Made by a program: the position numbers and the translations under genes
Part shown: one piece after another, positions 36,548 through 45,718 of the stretch
Layout: each line of letters begins with the position of its first letter
Numbering within the stretch: the first letter of the stretch is position 1
Assembly: GCA_964542645.1 (NCBI GenBank)
Contig: CAZIUG010000007.1
Coordinates: 248,001 to 312,000 of the forward strand
Reading direction: 5' to 3'
Length of the DNA stretch: 64,000 nucleotides
Source: Moanibacter sp964542645
GTDB lineage: Bacteria > Verrucomicrobiota > Verrucomicrobiia > Opitutales > UBA2987
The notes under the pieces: generated by a model
Told to the model about the DNA's origin: nothing
Seen by the model: only the letters and a program-made list of their open reading frames with translations
The model's database searches: none

Positions 36548-39115
36548 TCAGGGTTTAACAATAAGCCTCACTGCTCTATCAGGATTAAGCATATCAATCG
36601 CAAATTTCTGCAGATCCTCGATCGTAATTGAGTCGATACGGTCGTCATAGTCGCTCCAATCGTTCGCTGGTAAATTGTAGGTGACATTCAAAGCCGCCTG
36701 CATCGCACATGAACCAATCGTTTGGAGACTCATTCTCTTCTGCGCCTTGAGTCGCCTCTGGCACCGTTGCAACTCGTTTTCAGTAATCTTTCCACTTCGA
36801 GCACGACGGATCTCTTCATCAAATTCTTCCCCGACTTGATTATAAAAACTCGGATGTGTACCGCAGCAAAAATAAAACATGCCGGAATCGATCCCCGATA
36901 TTCTTGAGGCTCCTACAAAATATGCCAGACCGAGTTCTTCCCGAACGCGTAGGAAAAGACGCCCCGACATCTCGCTGAAAAGCTCAACCAGAATTTCGCC
37001 AGCGTGGTATCTCGGATCAACAATTCCCACGTCAGGATAAGCTTGGAAGATTACAGCCTGCTCCCTTTTAAGATTTCGCTCGAACGCTCCAGAGCAAGCT
37101 GGCCGATCGAAGGGGGCCGTTTCTGGAGTAAAGTCGGTGTTCTTCATCCCACCAATCAAGTTGCTTAGTTTCGGGATTAGCTCACCCTCATCAAAATCGC
37201 CTGACACCCCTAAGACTAGATTCCCTCCTCTCACAAGTTTTCCAAAATGCCTTTTAACATCTACCTGAGTCAGAGATTCCAAAGTTTCAATCGTTCCCAG
37301 AGGATCGACTGAGAGAGGATGGTCTCCAAAAAACAAGTCACGGAGATATTTTTTCCCGTAGTCGACAATCTCGTCTAACTCTTCATTCAGAGAGGCAATC
37401 TGAGCCATTCTTTCTCGTTGGAATGTGTCGTTCTTTAATGCGGGGCTGAGCATACACTCCCCAAGCAATTCCACGGCAAAATCGACATCTGAAGACATCA
37501 CTTCAAGGAATACGCCAAACGTGTTGTTCCCGATGAATTCGCCGAAACCAGCACCGAGGCTCTCCACTGTTTCCGAGATTTCTAGGGTATCGCGGCTCAT
37601 TGTATCCTTTGTGAGAAGAGTAGCCAGAATTCCTGTCACACCTTTCTTCTTTGGGGACTCATAAAGCGATCCACCGCGAAACACCGGACGCAGATGCACC
37701 TTTGGAAGACGCTTTGATTTCTGCCAAACAATTCGCGCTCCATTCGGCAGTACGACGGTTTCAAATTTGGGAACCGATAGGGTCTCTCTGACCAATTTAC
37801 TTTTTGTGCTAGCCACAATGTCCTTCGCATTTAGCGAAACGGCCGTTAACCTATCGCTTCTCAGGTATTTAGACGTCAATGCCTGTAGCTGTTGAGTTGA
37901 GACCGCCTCGATTCTGCGAAAGTAATTTCTCGGATAGTCAAGGTCCCCTATGACCACTTCCGCTAGACCTAAACGAGATGCCTGTCCACTCATCGTTTTA
38001 CGTAAATCAATCTCGCTCACCAAAGCTTGCCGCTTTACCTTTTCAATCTGAGTCTCGGTAACGCCATTGGCACCAATACCTTCGATCTCTTCAAGTATCG
38101 CATCCTGCACCATTGGACGCTTATCGCTATCACAGAGATAAGAAATCCAGAGCATTCCGCTTGTCCCTTGAGTCCAGGTCGCAGCATCGACGTAGTGTAC
38201 AATCTTCCTCTCCTCTCGTAACCGCCTCCATAGAACTGAGCTGTTGCCCCCTCCCAAGACCGTGGCCAGAACATCAAGCGCAGGACCATCCCCATGAACC
38301 ATTCCACACGTTTTGAAAGCAAGACTGCCACGACAAATGTTTACGTCACCATAGAGATGCTCCTCCCTTAACGCCAGCTGCTGGGGTTCCTCGAATAAGA
38401 TGGAAGCCGGTAAAGAAACCCGCGGATACTCCCCAAAATTTCGTTCCACTTCCTCCTTGACCGTGTCACCATCAACGTCCCCAACAACCACTAGGACAAT
38501 ATTGTTCGGTACATACTGCGCTTTGTAATAAGTCACCAAACTCTCCCGTTCGACCTTCTCAAAGACCTCGCGATATCCGATCACTGGATTCTGGTATGGA
38601 TGCAACCTGTAGGCATTACCGAACAAGGCTTGCGTCACCCGACGGTCTGGATCGTCCATGCCCATATCAATCTCGCGCAGAATTACTTCACGCTCGCGCT
38701 CTACCTCTTCCGCCGGAAGGAGTGCATTGAATACTGCATCTCCCAAGACATCTAGCGCTAGATTGATTGATTCACTCGGAAGATCGATATAGTAAACTGT
38801 CCGGTCGAAAGTTGTATAGGCATTCATACTTCCTCCTACTTCTTGCACATCGCGGCTAATTTGACTACCCGGCCGCTTATGCGTCCCCTTGAACACCATG
38901 TGTTCAAGAAAATGAGAGAGCCCGGAGCCCAAATTTTCCCCTTCGCAAATACTGCCGGCCTTTACCCACACTTGAGCTGATGCCAGTTTGCTCGAATGAT
39001 CCTCCTTTACAAGAACCACAAGCCCATTGCGCAGTACATACCGTTCTACCCTTTCATCGAAAAATTCATCCAGAAGCGGAGTCCACCCCTCACCCAGACT
39101 CGATACTTTAGTCAT
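36548..39115 (-). CDS. M16 family (insulinase/pitrilysin) zinc peptidase, two-domain
   Basis: This 855-residue protein has two tandem M16 halves. The first holds the inverted zinc motif HFLEH (His68, Glu71, His72) and the distal acidic cluster AEEVEREREVILREID. The second half (from about residue 430) lacks the zinc motif, as in most members where the inactive half helps bind peptide. It should degrade or process peptides, perhaps in the periplasm, though I see no signal peptide. I chose the ATG at 39115, with AGGG six bases upstream, over the start 19 codons earlier. The serine hydrolase gene lies upstream on the same strand. Confidence 0.9.
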   Translation of the reverse strand: MTKVSSLGEGWTPLLDEFFDERVERYVLRNGLVVLVKEDHSSKLASAQVWVKAGSICEGENLGSGLSHFLEHMVFKGTHKRPGSQISRDVQEVGGSMNAYTTFDRTVYYIDLPSESINLALDVLGDAVFNALLPAEEVEREREVILREIDMGMDDPDRRVTQALFGNAYRLHPYQNPVIGYREVFEKVERESLVTYYKAQYVPNNIVLVVVGDVDGDTVKEEVERNFGEYPRVSLPASILFEEPQQLALREEHLYGDVNICRGSLAFKTCGMVHGDGPALDVLATVLGGGNSSVLWRRLREERKIVHYVDAATWTQGTSGMLWISYLCDSDKRPMVQDAILEEIEGIGANGVTETQIEKVKRQALVSEIDLRKTMSGQASRLGLAEVVIGDLDYPRNYFRRIEAVSTQQLQALTSKYLRSDRLTAVSLNAKDIVASTKSKLVRETLSVPKFETVVLPNGARIVWQKSKRLPKVHLRPVFRGGSLYESPKKKGVTGILATLLTKDTMSRDTLEISETVESLGAGFGEFIGNNTFGVFLEVMSSDVDFAVELLGECMLSPALKNDTFQRERMAQIASLNEELDEIVDYGKKYLRDLFFGDHPLSVDPLGTIETLESLTQVDVKRHFGKLVRGGNLVLGVSGDFDEGELIPKLSNLIGGMKNTDFTPETAPFDRPACSGAFERNLKREQAVIFQAYPDVGIVDPRYHAGEILVELFSEMSGRLFLRVREELGLAYFVGASRISGIDSGMFYFCCGTHPSFYNQVGEEFDEEIRRARSGKITENELQRCQRRLKAQKRMSLQTIGSCAMQAALNVTYNLPANDWSDYDDRIDSITIEDLQKFAIDMLNPDRAVRLIVKP

Positions 39116-39198
39116 CGATATCCCTGTCGCATGGTTCTTTGAATACAGACGCCAATATTTCCTTCCAGTCAATCCCTTTGGAAGTTCGGGCTAGATCC

Positions 39199-40983
39199 TC
39201 AATACCTCCATCCCAGCAATCTCCAATAAAAAAGAAACCAGATGAAAGCTACCTCTGAAAGACAGGCGACAATTGCTGTAGAATAACCCCACGCTGAGTG
39301 GCTCCATCCGGCATCCCAGGAGTAAAACACCCTTAGAACGGTCATCGACCAAACTACAACCCCCAAAAGGGGAAACGCCAAAAGAAAACCGAGGGGAAAG
39401 GGCGCATCCTGGATTAGACGGGAGCCTCCTCTTGCCGCCATCATCATGATCCCAATCCCAAACCCCAAGTTAAACAAGCAGGTTAGCGACAACCCCCAAC
39501 CAATTTCAAAAGCGAGTATGGGAGCACCCTTGAACATGTTAAGCAGGATCGTAAAAGAACACATAAAAAATAAAAGCGCACATATCGCAGCAAGACCCAT
39601 TTGGGTTCTACCTTTCGTTGCTATTGATATCCTTTCGAAACGGTCCCGGCCTCCAAGATAGAGACCTGTTACGCGATTGCAGCTGTCACGGAGAAAGCCA
39701 ATTCGTTTTCCCAATTTTTTCTCCCAAAAGACATCTCCTTCCAAATGAGTATAGCTTTCCTGTTCAATCAAGATCCTCCCGTCTCGTTCTTTTACTTGTA
39801 CCTCTTCCCCTTCTTTTCCTAACAGAGCGGTGCATTTACCCAAATGATGGTGGGGATACCAAGAATGTCGGTAATACCCACAATACTGATTAAGTCGTTG
39901 CCAAGACCCGGATTCCGCGCCCTCGGAAGGCGGCGGATCAGAAAATGCAAAAGAGACTACCCTCTCTAGAAATCCACGGAGTAGATTGGTTTCGAGGTTA
40001 TAGTAGAGAACAATTCCGAATCCTGCATCCGGAAAAAGATAAACCCCAGTCCGGTGTCCCGGCATGTGCCCAGTATGCCAGACCACCTTCTGCCCTCTCA
40101 TCTCATCGAGCCAGAATGCCATTCCCATCCCAGGTAATCCAGAAAGCAGAGATGTTTGTTCATCTAGAATGGAGGATGATTGATCAAGAATTAATGATTT
40201 ATCCTCCAAGAAAACTTCCATGAGCAAGCCGAGATCTCTAGGAGAAGCGACCAAAGATGAGGCCGGATAAACCTTCCAATGTCGCAGTGGCAGATTGCGG
40301 CAATTTCCAAAAACCCAATTGTACCCCTCTGACAATTCAGTTTCCGTTTTGAGATCCGGAATAAACGTGGCTCTCCTCATTCCCAGTGGAAGGAAGATCG
40401 CATCACGGGCGTAGTCCGCGAAAGGTTTTCCCGTTACAACTTCTACGGCCAATCCAGCGAGGGAAACACCGAAATTTGAATACGTTAAACTTGCCCCTAC
40501 CGGCGCTACCGGCGGGGGCAGGGATTCTCCAAGAAATCCCGACAAATCCTTAATTTTCTCAGCCTGTCGAGTCGATTGCCGTACAAACCGTTCCCCAATT
40601 CCAGCACGATGAGTCAACAAATCGCCGATTGTTGCGGCTCCATAGCCATAGGGCAATTGACGGCCAACCACGTCGCTGAGTTGAATGCCCAAATCCAATT
40701 CGCCCGACTCCACTAGCTGCTGAACGGCAATTGCGGTTACCACCTTAGAGATCGAACCGGCTCGAATAGGTGTATCCAACTCTAGAGCCCGCTCAGGATC
40801 GAGGCTGGCCAATCCCCAGGACCTTTCTAATCTGTTGCAGCTCCCTCTTCGGAGCAAGATCATCGAAAGCCCTGGCGCACGATGGTCGTTTATGATTTTA
40901 GCCGCTTCTTCTTCGAGAAATGGCCCCCACGAGGTTTCATCAATCACAATAATTTTCCAAAAATTAGTGAGATTCCACCCCAA
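39199..40983 (-). CDS. Membrane-anchored beta-lactamase-family serine hydrolase
   Basis: This 594-residue protein has a class C beta-lactamase/penicillin-binding fold at the N-terminus. The SxxK motif is SISK (Ser77, Lys80), YxN is YSNFG and the third motif is HTG in VVWHTGHMPGH. The C-terminal third holds four hydrophobic segments (for example LLFFMCSFTILLNMF and FPLGFLLAFPLLGVVVW) that anchor it in the membrane. No N-terminal signal is seen, and an in-frame stop lies close upstream of the TTG start, so how the catalytic part would reach the periplasm is unclear. The family includes esterases, peptidases and transpeptidase relatives; the substrate is unknown. Confidence 0.85.
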   Translation of the reverse strand: MGWNLTNFWKIIVIDETSWGPFLEEEAAKIINDHRAPGLSMILLRRGSCNRLERSWGLASLDPERALELDTPIRAGSISKVVTAIAVQQLVESGELDLGIQLSDVVGRQLPYGYGAATIGDLLTHRAGIGERFVRQSTRQAEKIKDLSGFLGESLPPPVAPVGASLTYSNFGVSLAGLAVEVVTGKPFADYARDAIFLPLGMRRATFIPDLKTETELSEGYNWVFGNCRNLPLRHWKVYPASSLVASPRDLGLLMEVFLEDKSLILDQSSSILDEQTSLLSGLPGMGMAFWLDEMRGQKVVWHTGHMPGHRTGVYLFPDAGFGIVLYYNLETNLLRGFLERVVSFAFSDPPPSEGAESGSWQRLNQYCGYYRHSWYPHHHLGKCTALLGKEGEEVQVKERDGRILIEQESYTHLEGDVFWEKKLGKRIGFLRDSCNRVTGLYLGGRDRFERISIATKGRTQMGLAAICALLFFMCSFTILLNMFKGAPILAFEIGWGLSLTCLFNLGFGIGIMMMAARGGSRLIQDAPFPLGFLLAFPLLGVVVWSMTVLRVFYSWDAGWSHSAWGYSTAIVACLSEVAFIWFLFYWRLLGWRY

Positions 40984-41144
40984 AAGTTAGCAATTGTAAA
41001 TCTGATTGAGTGCATTCTGCTAAGCTCTTCGTTTCTGGCCGACTCCCAAGCCACCCTCCTTAATTGAATTCCTTTCCTGGAGGATTAGTCGCACCAAAAA
41101 CGGGCCAGACCGATAAGTAGATATAGGCAAGATGGGAATCAATC

Positions 41145-41573
41145 CTATTCAGAATTCTTCTTTCTATACTTATCGTTTCCTTTACTTTCTTCAGGAAGAA
41201 AAGGCTTTAAGAATGCCTCTCTGAACTCGTAGCCGGCCTTAAAGTCTTCCCTCTTATCACTTTTAGTTTTCCCAAAGACACCATAATCCACCAAATTAAA
41301 GACGATCTCCCCAAAGTCTGAGCACTCATGCAGTGACCAGTGTTCAAAAACTGTCATCGTCATAGGCCCAAACTGTTCCAGACCATATTTCCTGATTCCA
41401 TCCAGCAATTGTCCCCCAGAGACGTGTTTCCTGCTTTCTTCGATTTGGTCCCCCTTTAATCCATTTAGTGTGTAATCGAGCGCCTTCCGCACAAAGAAAT
41501 AGGCCTCTTTACTATAACGAGTATCCTCCTTGACGATCAAATCAACAACCTCTGAAAAATCTTTCCCGCTCAT
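41145..41573 (-). CDS. Minf_1886 family conserved hypothetical protein
   Basis: This 142-residue cytoplasmic protein belongs to the family described in Planctomycetes and Verrucomicrobia as Minf_1886 (TIGR04138). Conserved phrases are DTRYSKEAYFFVRKALDYT, HVSGGQLLDGIRKYGLEQFGPM, DFGEIVFNLVDYGVFGKT and REDFKAGYEFREAFLKPFLP. The function is unknown. A perfect terminator-like hairpin on the opposite strand sits about 40 bases upstream of the ATG. Its presence is the strongest lineage marker in this window. Confidence 0.92.
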   Translation of the reverse strand: MSGKDFSEVVDLIVKEDTRYSKEAYFFVRKALDYTLNGLKGDQIEESRKHVSGGQLLDGIRKYGLEQFGPMTMTVFEHWSLHECSDFGEIVFNLVDYGVFGKTKSDKREDFKAGYEFREAFLKPFLPEESKGNDKYRKKNSE

Positions 41574-41610
41574 CCTTTTCGTCTAGCTCCCCCTTAACCC
41601 GGACGCTCTC

Positions 41611-41643
41611 AATCCTGGGTTCACAAAGAACCCAGGATTTTTT
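41611..41643 (+). terminator. Strong intrinsic-terminator hairpin on the + strand
   Basis: AATCCTGGGTTC (41611-41622) pairs perfectly with GAACCCAGGATT (41628-41639) across a five-base loop, and six T residues (41638-41643) follow. The hairpin is 12 base pairs long. No gene on the + strand ends here; both flanking genes run leftward. It may stop antisense transcription or end an unannotated RNA. Confidence 0.6.
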
Positions 41644-41997
41644 CATCGATCAATACTCGGGTAGTAACTCGCATTTTAATATAATCTCTGCTCTGACTCA
41701 ACTTCTGAACAAACTTGAGCCTCAGTCAATCCTTAGAATTCTACACCTGCTCGAAAGCCTATTTCATTCACCACAAACTTCAACCCCATGTCGCACGAGG
41801 CACTCGGCAACAAAGGACCAAACCAAGGATGATTGCGCTTCCGGAAACTGGGGTTTAATTTTAGCCGCTGGCAGGAGTTCATCGGGCATTATTTGGAAAC
41901 ACAAAATTGAGATTTAGAGATTCTGTAACATAAACAGGCTGCGGAACACCTTACTAAAACCACATTCGCCATCGTCCGGCTCCAAGCAGAGCACGCC

Positions 41998-42201
41998 TCA
42001 GATATTAAGAAATCGCATGTAATTAACACTCTTGGGAGTAGCTATAGAAAAGATGGTATCCATCTCGATTGACTTGTCGCGGTTACCGTACTTCCCAGCC
42101 TTGCGACGCTGGGTTTCGTCGACTCGATAGAATACTTCATCCGTCGGGGAATATATTCTTAAAGAAATCTTATTCTTTAGGATTTGATTTAGGGCTGACA
42201 A
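41998..42201 (-). CDS. Possible small protein downstream of gatB
   Basis: The frame starts at TTG (42201), 22 bases past the gatB stop in the same direction, and encodes 67 residues with normal polar composition (for example EVFYRVDETQRRKAGKYGNRD). I do not recognise a family, and there is no clear ribosome binding site. It could be a real small gene or a remnant of a longer one. Confidence 0.28.
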   Translation of the reverse strand: MSALNQILKNKISLRIYSPTDEVFYRVDETQRRKAGKYGNRDKSIEMDTIFSIATPKSVNYMRFLNI

Positions 42202-42223
42202 TGGTTACATCGGCCCCGGCAAT

Positions 42224-43690
42224 TCAATCTGGATGCTTTTTAAGAATCTCCCTCAAAACCTCATCTACTAGCCTGGGATCCGCTCTTCCTCTAGTTTCCT
42301 TCATGACTTGGCCCTTAAGTACGTTGATTGCTTTCTCCTTACCCGACTTGAACTCACTGACCGCTTTTCCATTACTTTTTACAGCCTCCGCGCATAAGAG
42401 ATCCAGTTCTTCATTCTGCCCGACCTGCTGTAGTCCCTTAGTGTGAACAATCGTGGCAGGAGAACATCCTGTTTGAAAAATCTCTACGAGCACATCCTGA
42501 GCCACCTGTTTTGAAATTACTCGCTCATCCGTCATCCGAACAAGATCGGCTACATGCTCCGGTTTGACCCGCGACTGGGCAACCGGGAGAATCCTTTCCT
42601 CCCCCGCCGCTGATAGCTCGCGAAGCAAGTCATTAACAATTAGATTAGCAACCTCTTTCGGCTTTCCGCATTGGTTCACTGCTAACTCAAAAAAATCAGC
42701 TAACTCCCGATCGTGGCACAACACCGACGTGTCGGTGTAGGGTAGCCCATATTCCTTAAAAAAACGCCTCTGCCTATCAAAGGGAAGCTCTGGAATCGAG
42801 TTCGCCAATTGACCCCTCCACCGGGGATCGACCCTAACCGGCATCAAGTCAGGATCTGGAAAGTAGCGGTAATCGTGTGCTTCCTCCTTCGAACGCATTA
42901 AAATCGAGACTCCCTTTTCCGCATCCCACAATCGGGTTTCTTGATCAATCCTACCTCCTTTTTCACAAACTCGGATCTGCCGCCTTATTTCGAATGCACA
43001 TCCGTTGCGGACTCCCGTAATGCTGTTCATGTTCTTTAACTCAACCTTGTTGCCCAAAGCCTCATTGCCTCGCGGTCGTACGCTGATGTTTGCATCGCAC
43101 CGGAGCTGACCCTTCTCCATGTCACAGTCCGAAATGTAACCATAAAGCATATGCGTTCTCAAAGAGACGAGAAATGCATAAACTTCATCCTCAGAGTACA
43201 GGACAGGTTCTGTTACAATCTCGATCAGCGGGACACCAGAACGATTGAAATCCACCAGACTGTCGTTATTAAAATGTGTCAATTTTGCCGCGTCTTCTTC
43301 CAGATGAATCCGATTCAGGCGGATCCGGCGGTGCTCCCCCATAATATTGCGCGAGGATCCGGGCAATTCGATCTCGATCTCACCACCACGACAGAGGGGA
43401 TCATTGTATTGCGAAATCTGGTAATTCTTGGGCTGATCTGGATAGAAATAGCTCTTCCTATCCCATTTACATTCTTCCGCTATATCGCATCCAAACATCT
43501 GCCCGACCTTGATTGTCTTTTCGATTGCACCCCGGTTCATTACTGGCAAGGTGCCAGGGAAACCCATGATCAGTGGATCAGTCAGGGTATTAGGCGGCTC
43601 TCCATACCGATTCCCTACCCGTGTAAACATCTTAGATTCGGTTTTAAGCTGGACGTGAACCTCAAGGCCTATAACGGCTTCATATTTCAT
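42224..43690 (-). CDS. gatB: Aspartyl/glutamyl-tRNA(Asn/Gln) amidotransferase subunit B
   Basis: GatB (488 residues) binds misacylated tRNA and activates Glu or Asp in the GatCAB complex. It begins YEAVIGLEVHVQLKTESKMF. The kinase-like core has DRKSYFYPDQPKNYQISQYN, NRSGVPLIEIVTEP, CDANISVRPRG and KNMNSITGVRNG, and the C-terminal YqeY-like domain ends EVLREILKKHP. GGGAGG five bases before the ATG at 43690 decides this start over one seven codons upstream. It is separated from gatC-gatA by the phosphate transporter gene. The presence of GatCAB suggests indirect charging of Gln-tRNA or Asn-tRNA. Confidence 0.96.
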   Translation of the reverse strand: MKYEAVIGLEVHVQLKTESKMFTRVGNRYGEPPNTLTDPLIMGFPGTLPVMNRGAIEKTIKVGQMFGCDIAEECKWDRKSYFYPDQPKNYQISQYNDPLCRGGEIEIELPGSSRNIMGEHRRIRLNRIHLEEDAAKLTHFNNDSLVDFNRSGVPLIEIVTEPVLYSEDEVYAFLVSLRTHMLYGYISDCDMEKGQLRCDANISVRPRGNEALGNKVELKNMNSITGVRNGCAFEIRRQIRVCEKGGRIDQETRLWDAEKGVSILMRSKEEAHDYRYFPDPDLMPVRVDPRWRGQLANSIPELPFDRQRRFFKEYGLPYTDTSVLCHDRELADFFELAVNQCGKPKEVANLIVNDLLRELSAAGEERILPVAQSRVKPEHVADLVRMTDERVISKQVAQDVLVEIFQTGCSPATIVHTKGLQQVGQNEELDLLCAEAVKSNGKAVSEFKSGKEKAINVLKGQVMKETRGRADPRLVDEVLREILKKHPD

Positions 43691-43887
43691 AATATCCTCC
43701 CTTCCAATCATTCTAACTAAAATTTTCCAATGAAATTTTTACTGAAGAATTATTCTGTTGAATGTTTATCAACTTATATTCCTGAACTAAACTCAATCTT
43801 CTTGACTCTATATGCCTTAGCAACCATCTAGCATTTTACCCATGCCGCCAGGCATGAATCCCTAATCTTTACTCCCGCTATTACCAC

Positions 43888-45426
43888 ATGGAACTGTTTA
43901 TTACTGTCGCCGTTGTAACTGCTGTAGTGTTGTTGATTTGGGATTGTGCCGAGGTTGGGCGCAACGATGCTGCTAATCTCATCAACGCCGTCTTCGGAGC
44001 GCGAGTCCTTCGGAGGAAAACCGCGATTTGGCTGGCAGGAGTAGCTGTCCTTCTGGGTGCTTCCTTTTCGTCGCCCGTAATGGAAACAGCTCGGAAAGGC
44101 ATCTTTGATCCTGGGCTTTTTACGATACAGGCTGCTATGACGGTCTACATTAGCGTCTATATTGTTGATACAGTGCTACTCTACGCCTACTCAGCATTCG
44201 GCATGCCAGTCAGCACCACGGCTTCTCTAGTTTTTGAACTGGTCGGAGCAGCTCTCGGGGTTTCAATCGGCCTCTCGGAAGTAGGGCTTTCAGTGGTCCA
44301 TTGGGCCGTAGTGGGTAAAGTTGTAAGCGCGATTATCCTCTCGATTTTTCTCAGTGGAATAGGAGGTTTCCTCATTCAGCGGGTCTTCCGTGGCGTAATT
44401 CGCGATAACTCTCAAGACCGCGAAACAGTCTTGTTGCACGGACCCTGGGTTGCAGGTCTTATTTTGACTTTCCTTTTCTGGTTCATGCTTATGAAAGGCC
44501 TAAAGGCCGTCTCATTTATCCAATCTCTACGTTCGGATATCTTCGATGCTTATGGAGTACCCATGACACTCCTAGTCATCTGGGGAATATTCACTCTAGT
44601 CGTTCATGTAGCTTTGATTCTTTCCGGTCAAAAAGGACCACGGTATCTCTTTCATGTCACTACCTTGACCGGAATGCTGTGCGTCTCTTTCGCCTTCGGC
44701 CAGAATGACCTTGCTAACTGTGCATCGCCAGGCCTCTCGACCATATGGCTGTGGAACCATGCAGATCAGGGTACAGCAATGGCTTCGAAAATCCCGATTC
44801 CCATGTGGGCTCTTTTCAGTTGTGGGCTCTTCATTGTCCTTGGAATGCAGACGCGCAATGCCCAACGGGTTACTCGCGCCGCAGTGAACACAGGAAGCCA
44901 GTTTGATCAAGTAGCCTTATGGGCTCCTCAGTGGTGCATTAAAATCGCTGGGATGCTTATTCGTCCGTTTGTCAACAGGTCTGGAATAAAGACCAAGCTT
45001 GCCCCATCATCAGAAATTTCCGACAGAGGGAAAAAAGTCCACTACGATACACTTCGGGCCTCCGTCATTATGGCGGTAAGTGCCTGTGTAATCGCCTTCG
45101 CTTCAGGACGTGGATTACCTGTGTCAACAACTTACGTCGCCTTTGCCGCCGTAGTCGCGACTGGTTGGGCCGACCGAGTTTTTACACTCGGGGACGCGGA
45201 TTTAAAGTATGGACGAGCAATTTGGGTAGTTACAAGTTGGTTTATGGCCGCCATAATAGCTATGGTAAGCAGCGCCATCGTAGCACGCGTCGTTTTCGAA
45301 TTAGAGATTGTGGGACTCATTTTGGGAATTGCCGTGAACCTAGGTATTCGTTTCTACGTAGATCGGCGTTCGCTGCAGCACGAGAAACGCTTCCGCAAGG
45401 CCTTTGAGAACAAGCAGACCGATTAG
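43888..45426 (+). CDS. Inorganic phosphate transporter, PiT/PHO4 family
   Basis: This 512-residue membrane protein has about 11 hydrophobic segments. The duplicated PHO4 signature appears as GRNDAANLINAVFGARVL near the N-terminus and as FGQNDLANCASPGL in the middle. It would import phosphate driven by protons or sodium. The polar loop around residues 350-390 matches the cytoplasmic loop of PiT proteins. It lies between gatB and gatA but on the opposite strand, so it is a separate unit. A small hairpin follows the stop codon. Confidence 0.9.
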   Translation: MELFITVAVVTAVVLLIWDCAEVGRNDAANLINAVFGARVLRRKTAIWLAGVAVLLGASFSSPVMETARKGIFDPGLFTIQAAMTVYISVYIVDTVLLYAYSAFGMPVSTTASLVFELVGAALGVSIGLSEVGLSVVHWAVVGKVVSAIILSIFLSGIGGFLIQRVFRGVIRDNSQDRETVLLHGPWVAGLILTFLFWFMLMKGLKAVSFIQSLRSDIFDAYGVPMTLLVIWGIFTLVVHVALILSGQKGPRYLFHVTTLTGMLCVSFAFGQNDLANCASPGLSTIWLWNHADQGTAMASKIPIPMWALFSCGLFIVLGMQTRNAQRVTRAAVNTGSQFDQVALWAPQWCIKIAGMLIRPFVNRSGIKTKLAPSSEISDRGKKVHYDTLRASVIMAVSACVIAFASGRGLPVSTTYVAFAAVVATGWADRVFTLGDADLKYGRAIWVVTSWFMAAIIAMVSSAIVARVVFELEIVGLILGIAVNLGIRFYVDRRSLQHEKRFRKAFENKQTD

Positions 45427-45431
45427 ATGAT

Positions 45432-45447
45432 CTTTAGTTAGCTAAAG
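45432..45447. terminator. Short hairpin after the phosphate transporter gene
   Basis: CTTTAG pairs with CTAAAG across TTAG, six bases after the stop codon. There is no U-run, so termination is uncertain. Confidence 0.25.
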
Positions 45448-45718
45448 CGGAAGTGGAGATAAACCCTTTGAAGTTTCACTGCCATGAGAAACTGATGACC
45501 CACCCGTCGATCCGAAAAATCCCGAATAGATTACGCGAGAATTGGAGTCTAGTGAAACAGAGAGGTGGATGACAGTGATGGCCTCGGATCCTGCCTCACT
45601 ATTCTAGAAATAATCCGTATAACTTCATTGCGTAAGGACCCAGGTCTTGCGAGATCATACCCAATTTTCGAACTGCCTCCTCATCGATTGAGTCCTGAAA
45701 TCTTGTGAAATTTCCTGG

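Larger units (their letters stand above)
41574..42223. other. Long intergenic region between the Minf_1886 gene and gatB
   Basis: About 650 bases contain the hairpin at 41611-41643 and a possible small leftward frame at 41998-42201, both listed separately. The remaining sequence between about 41650 and 41990 shows no gene, RNA gene or repeat that I can support. Confidence 0.45.
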
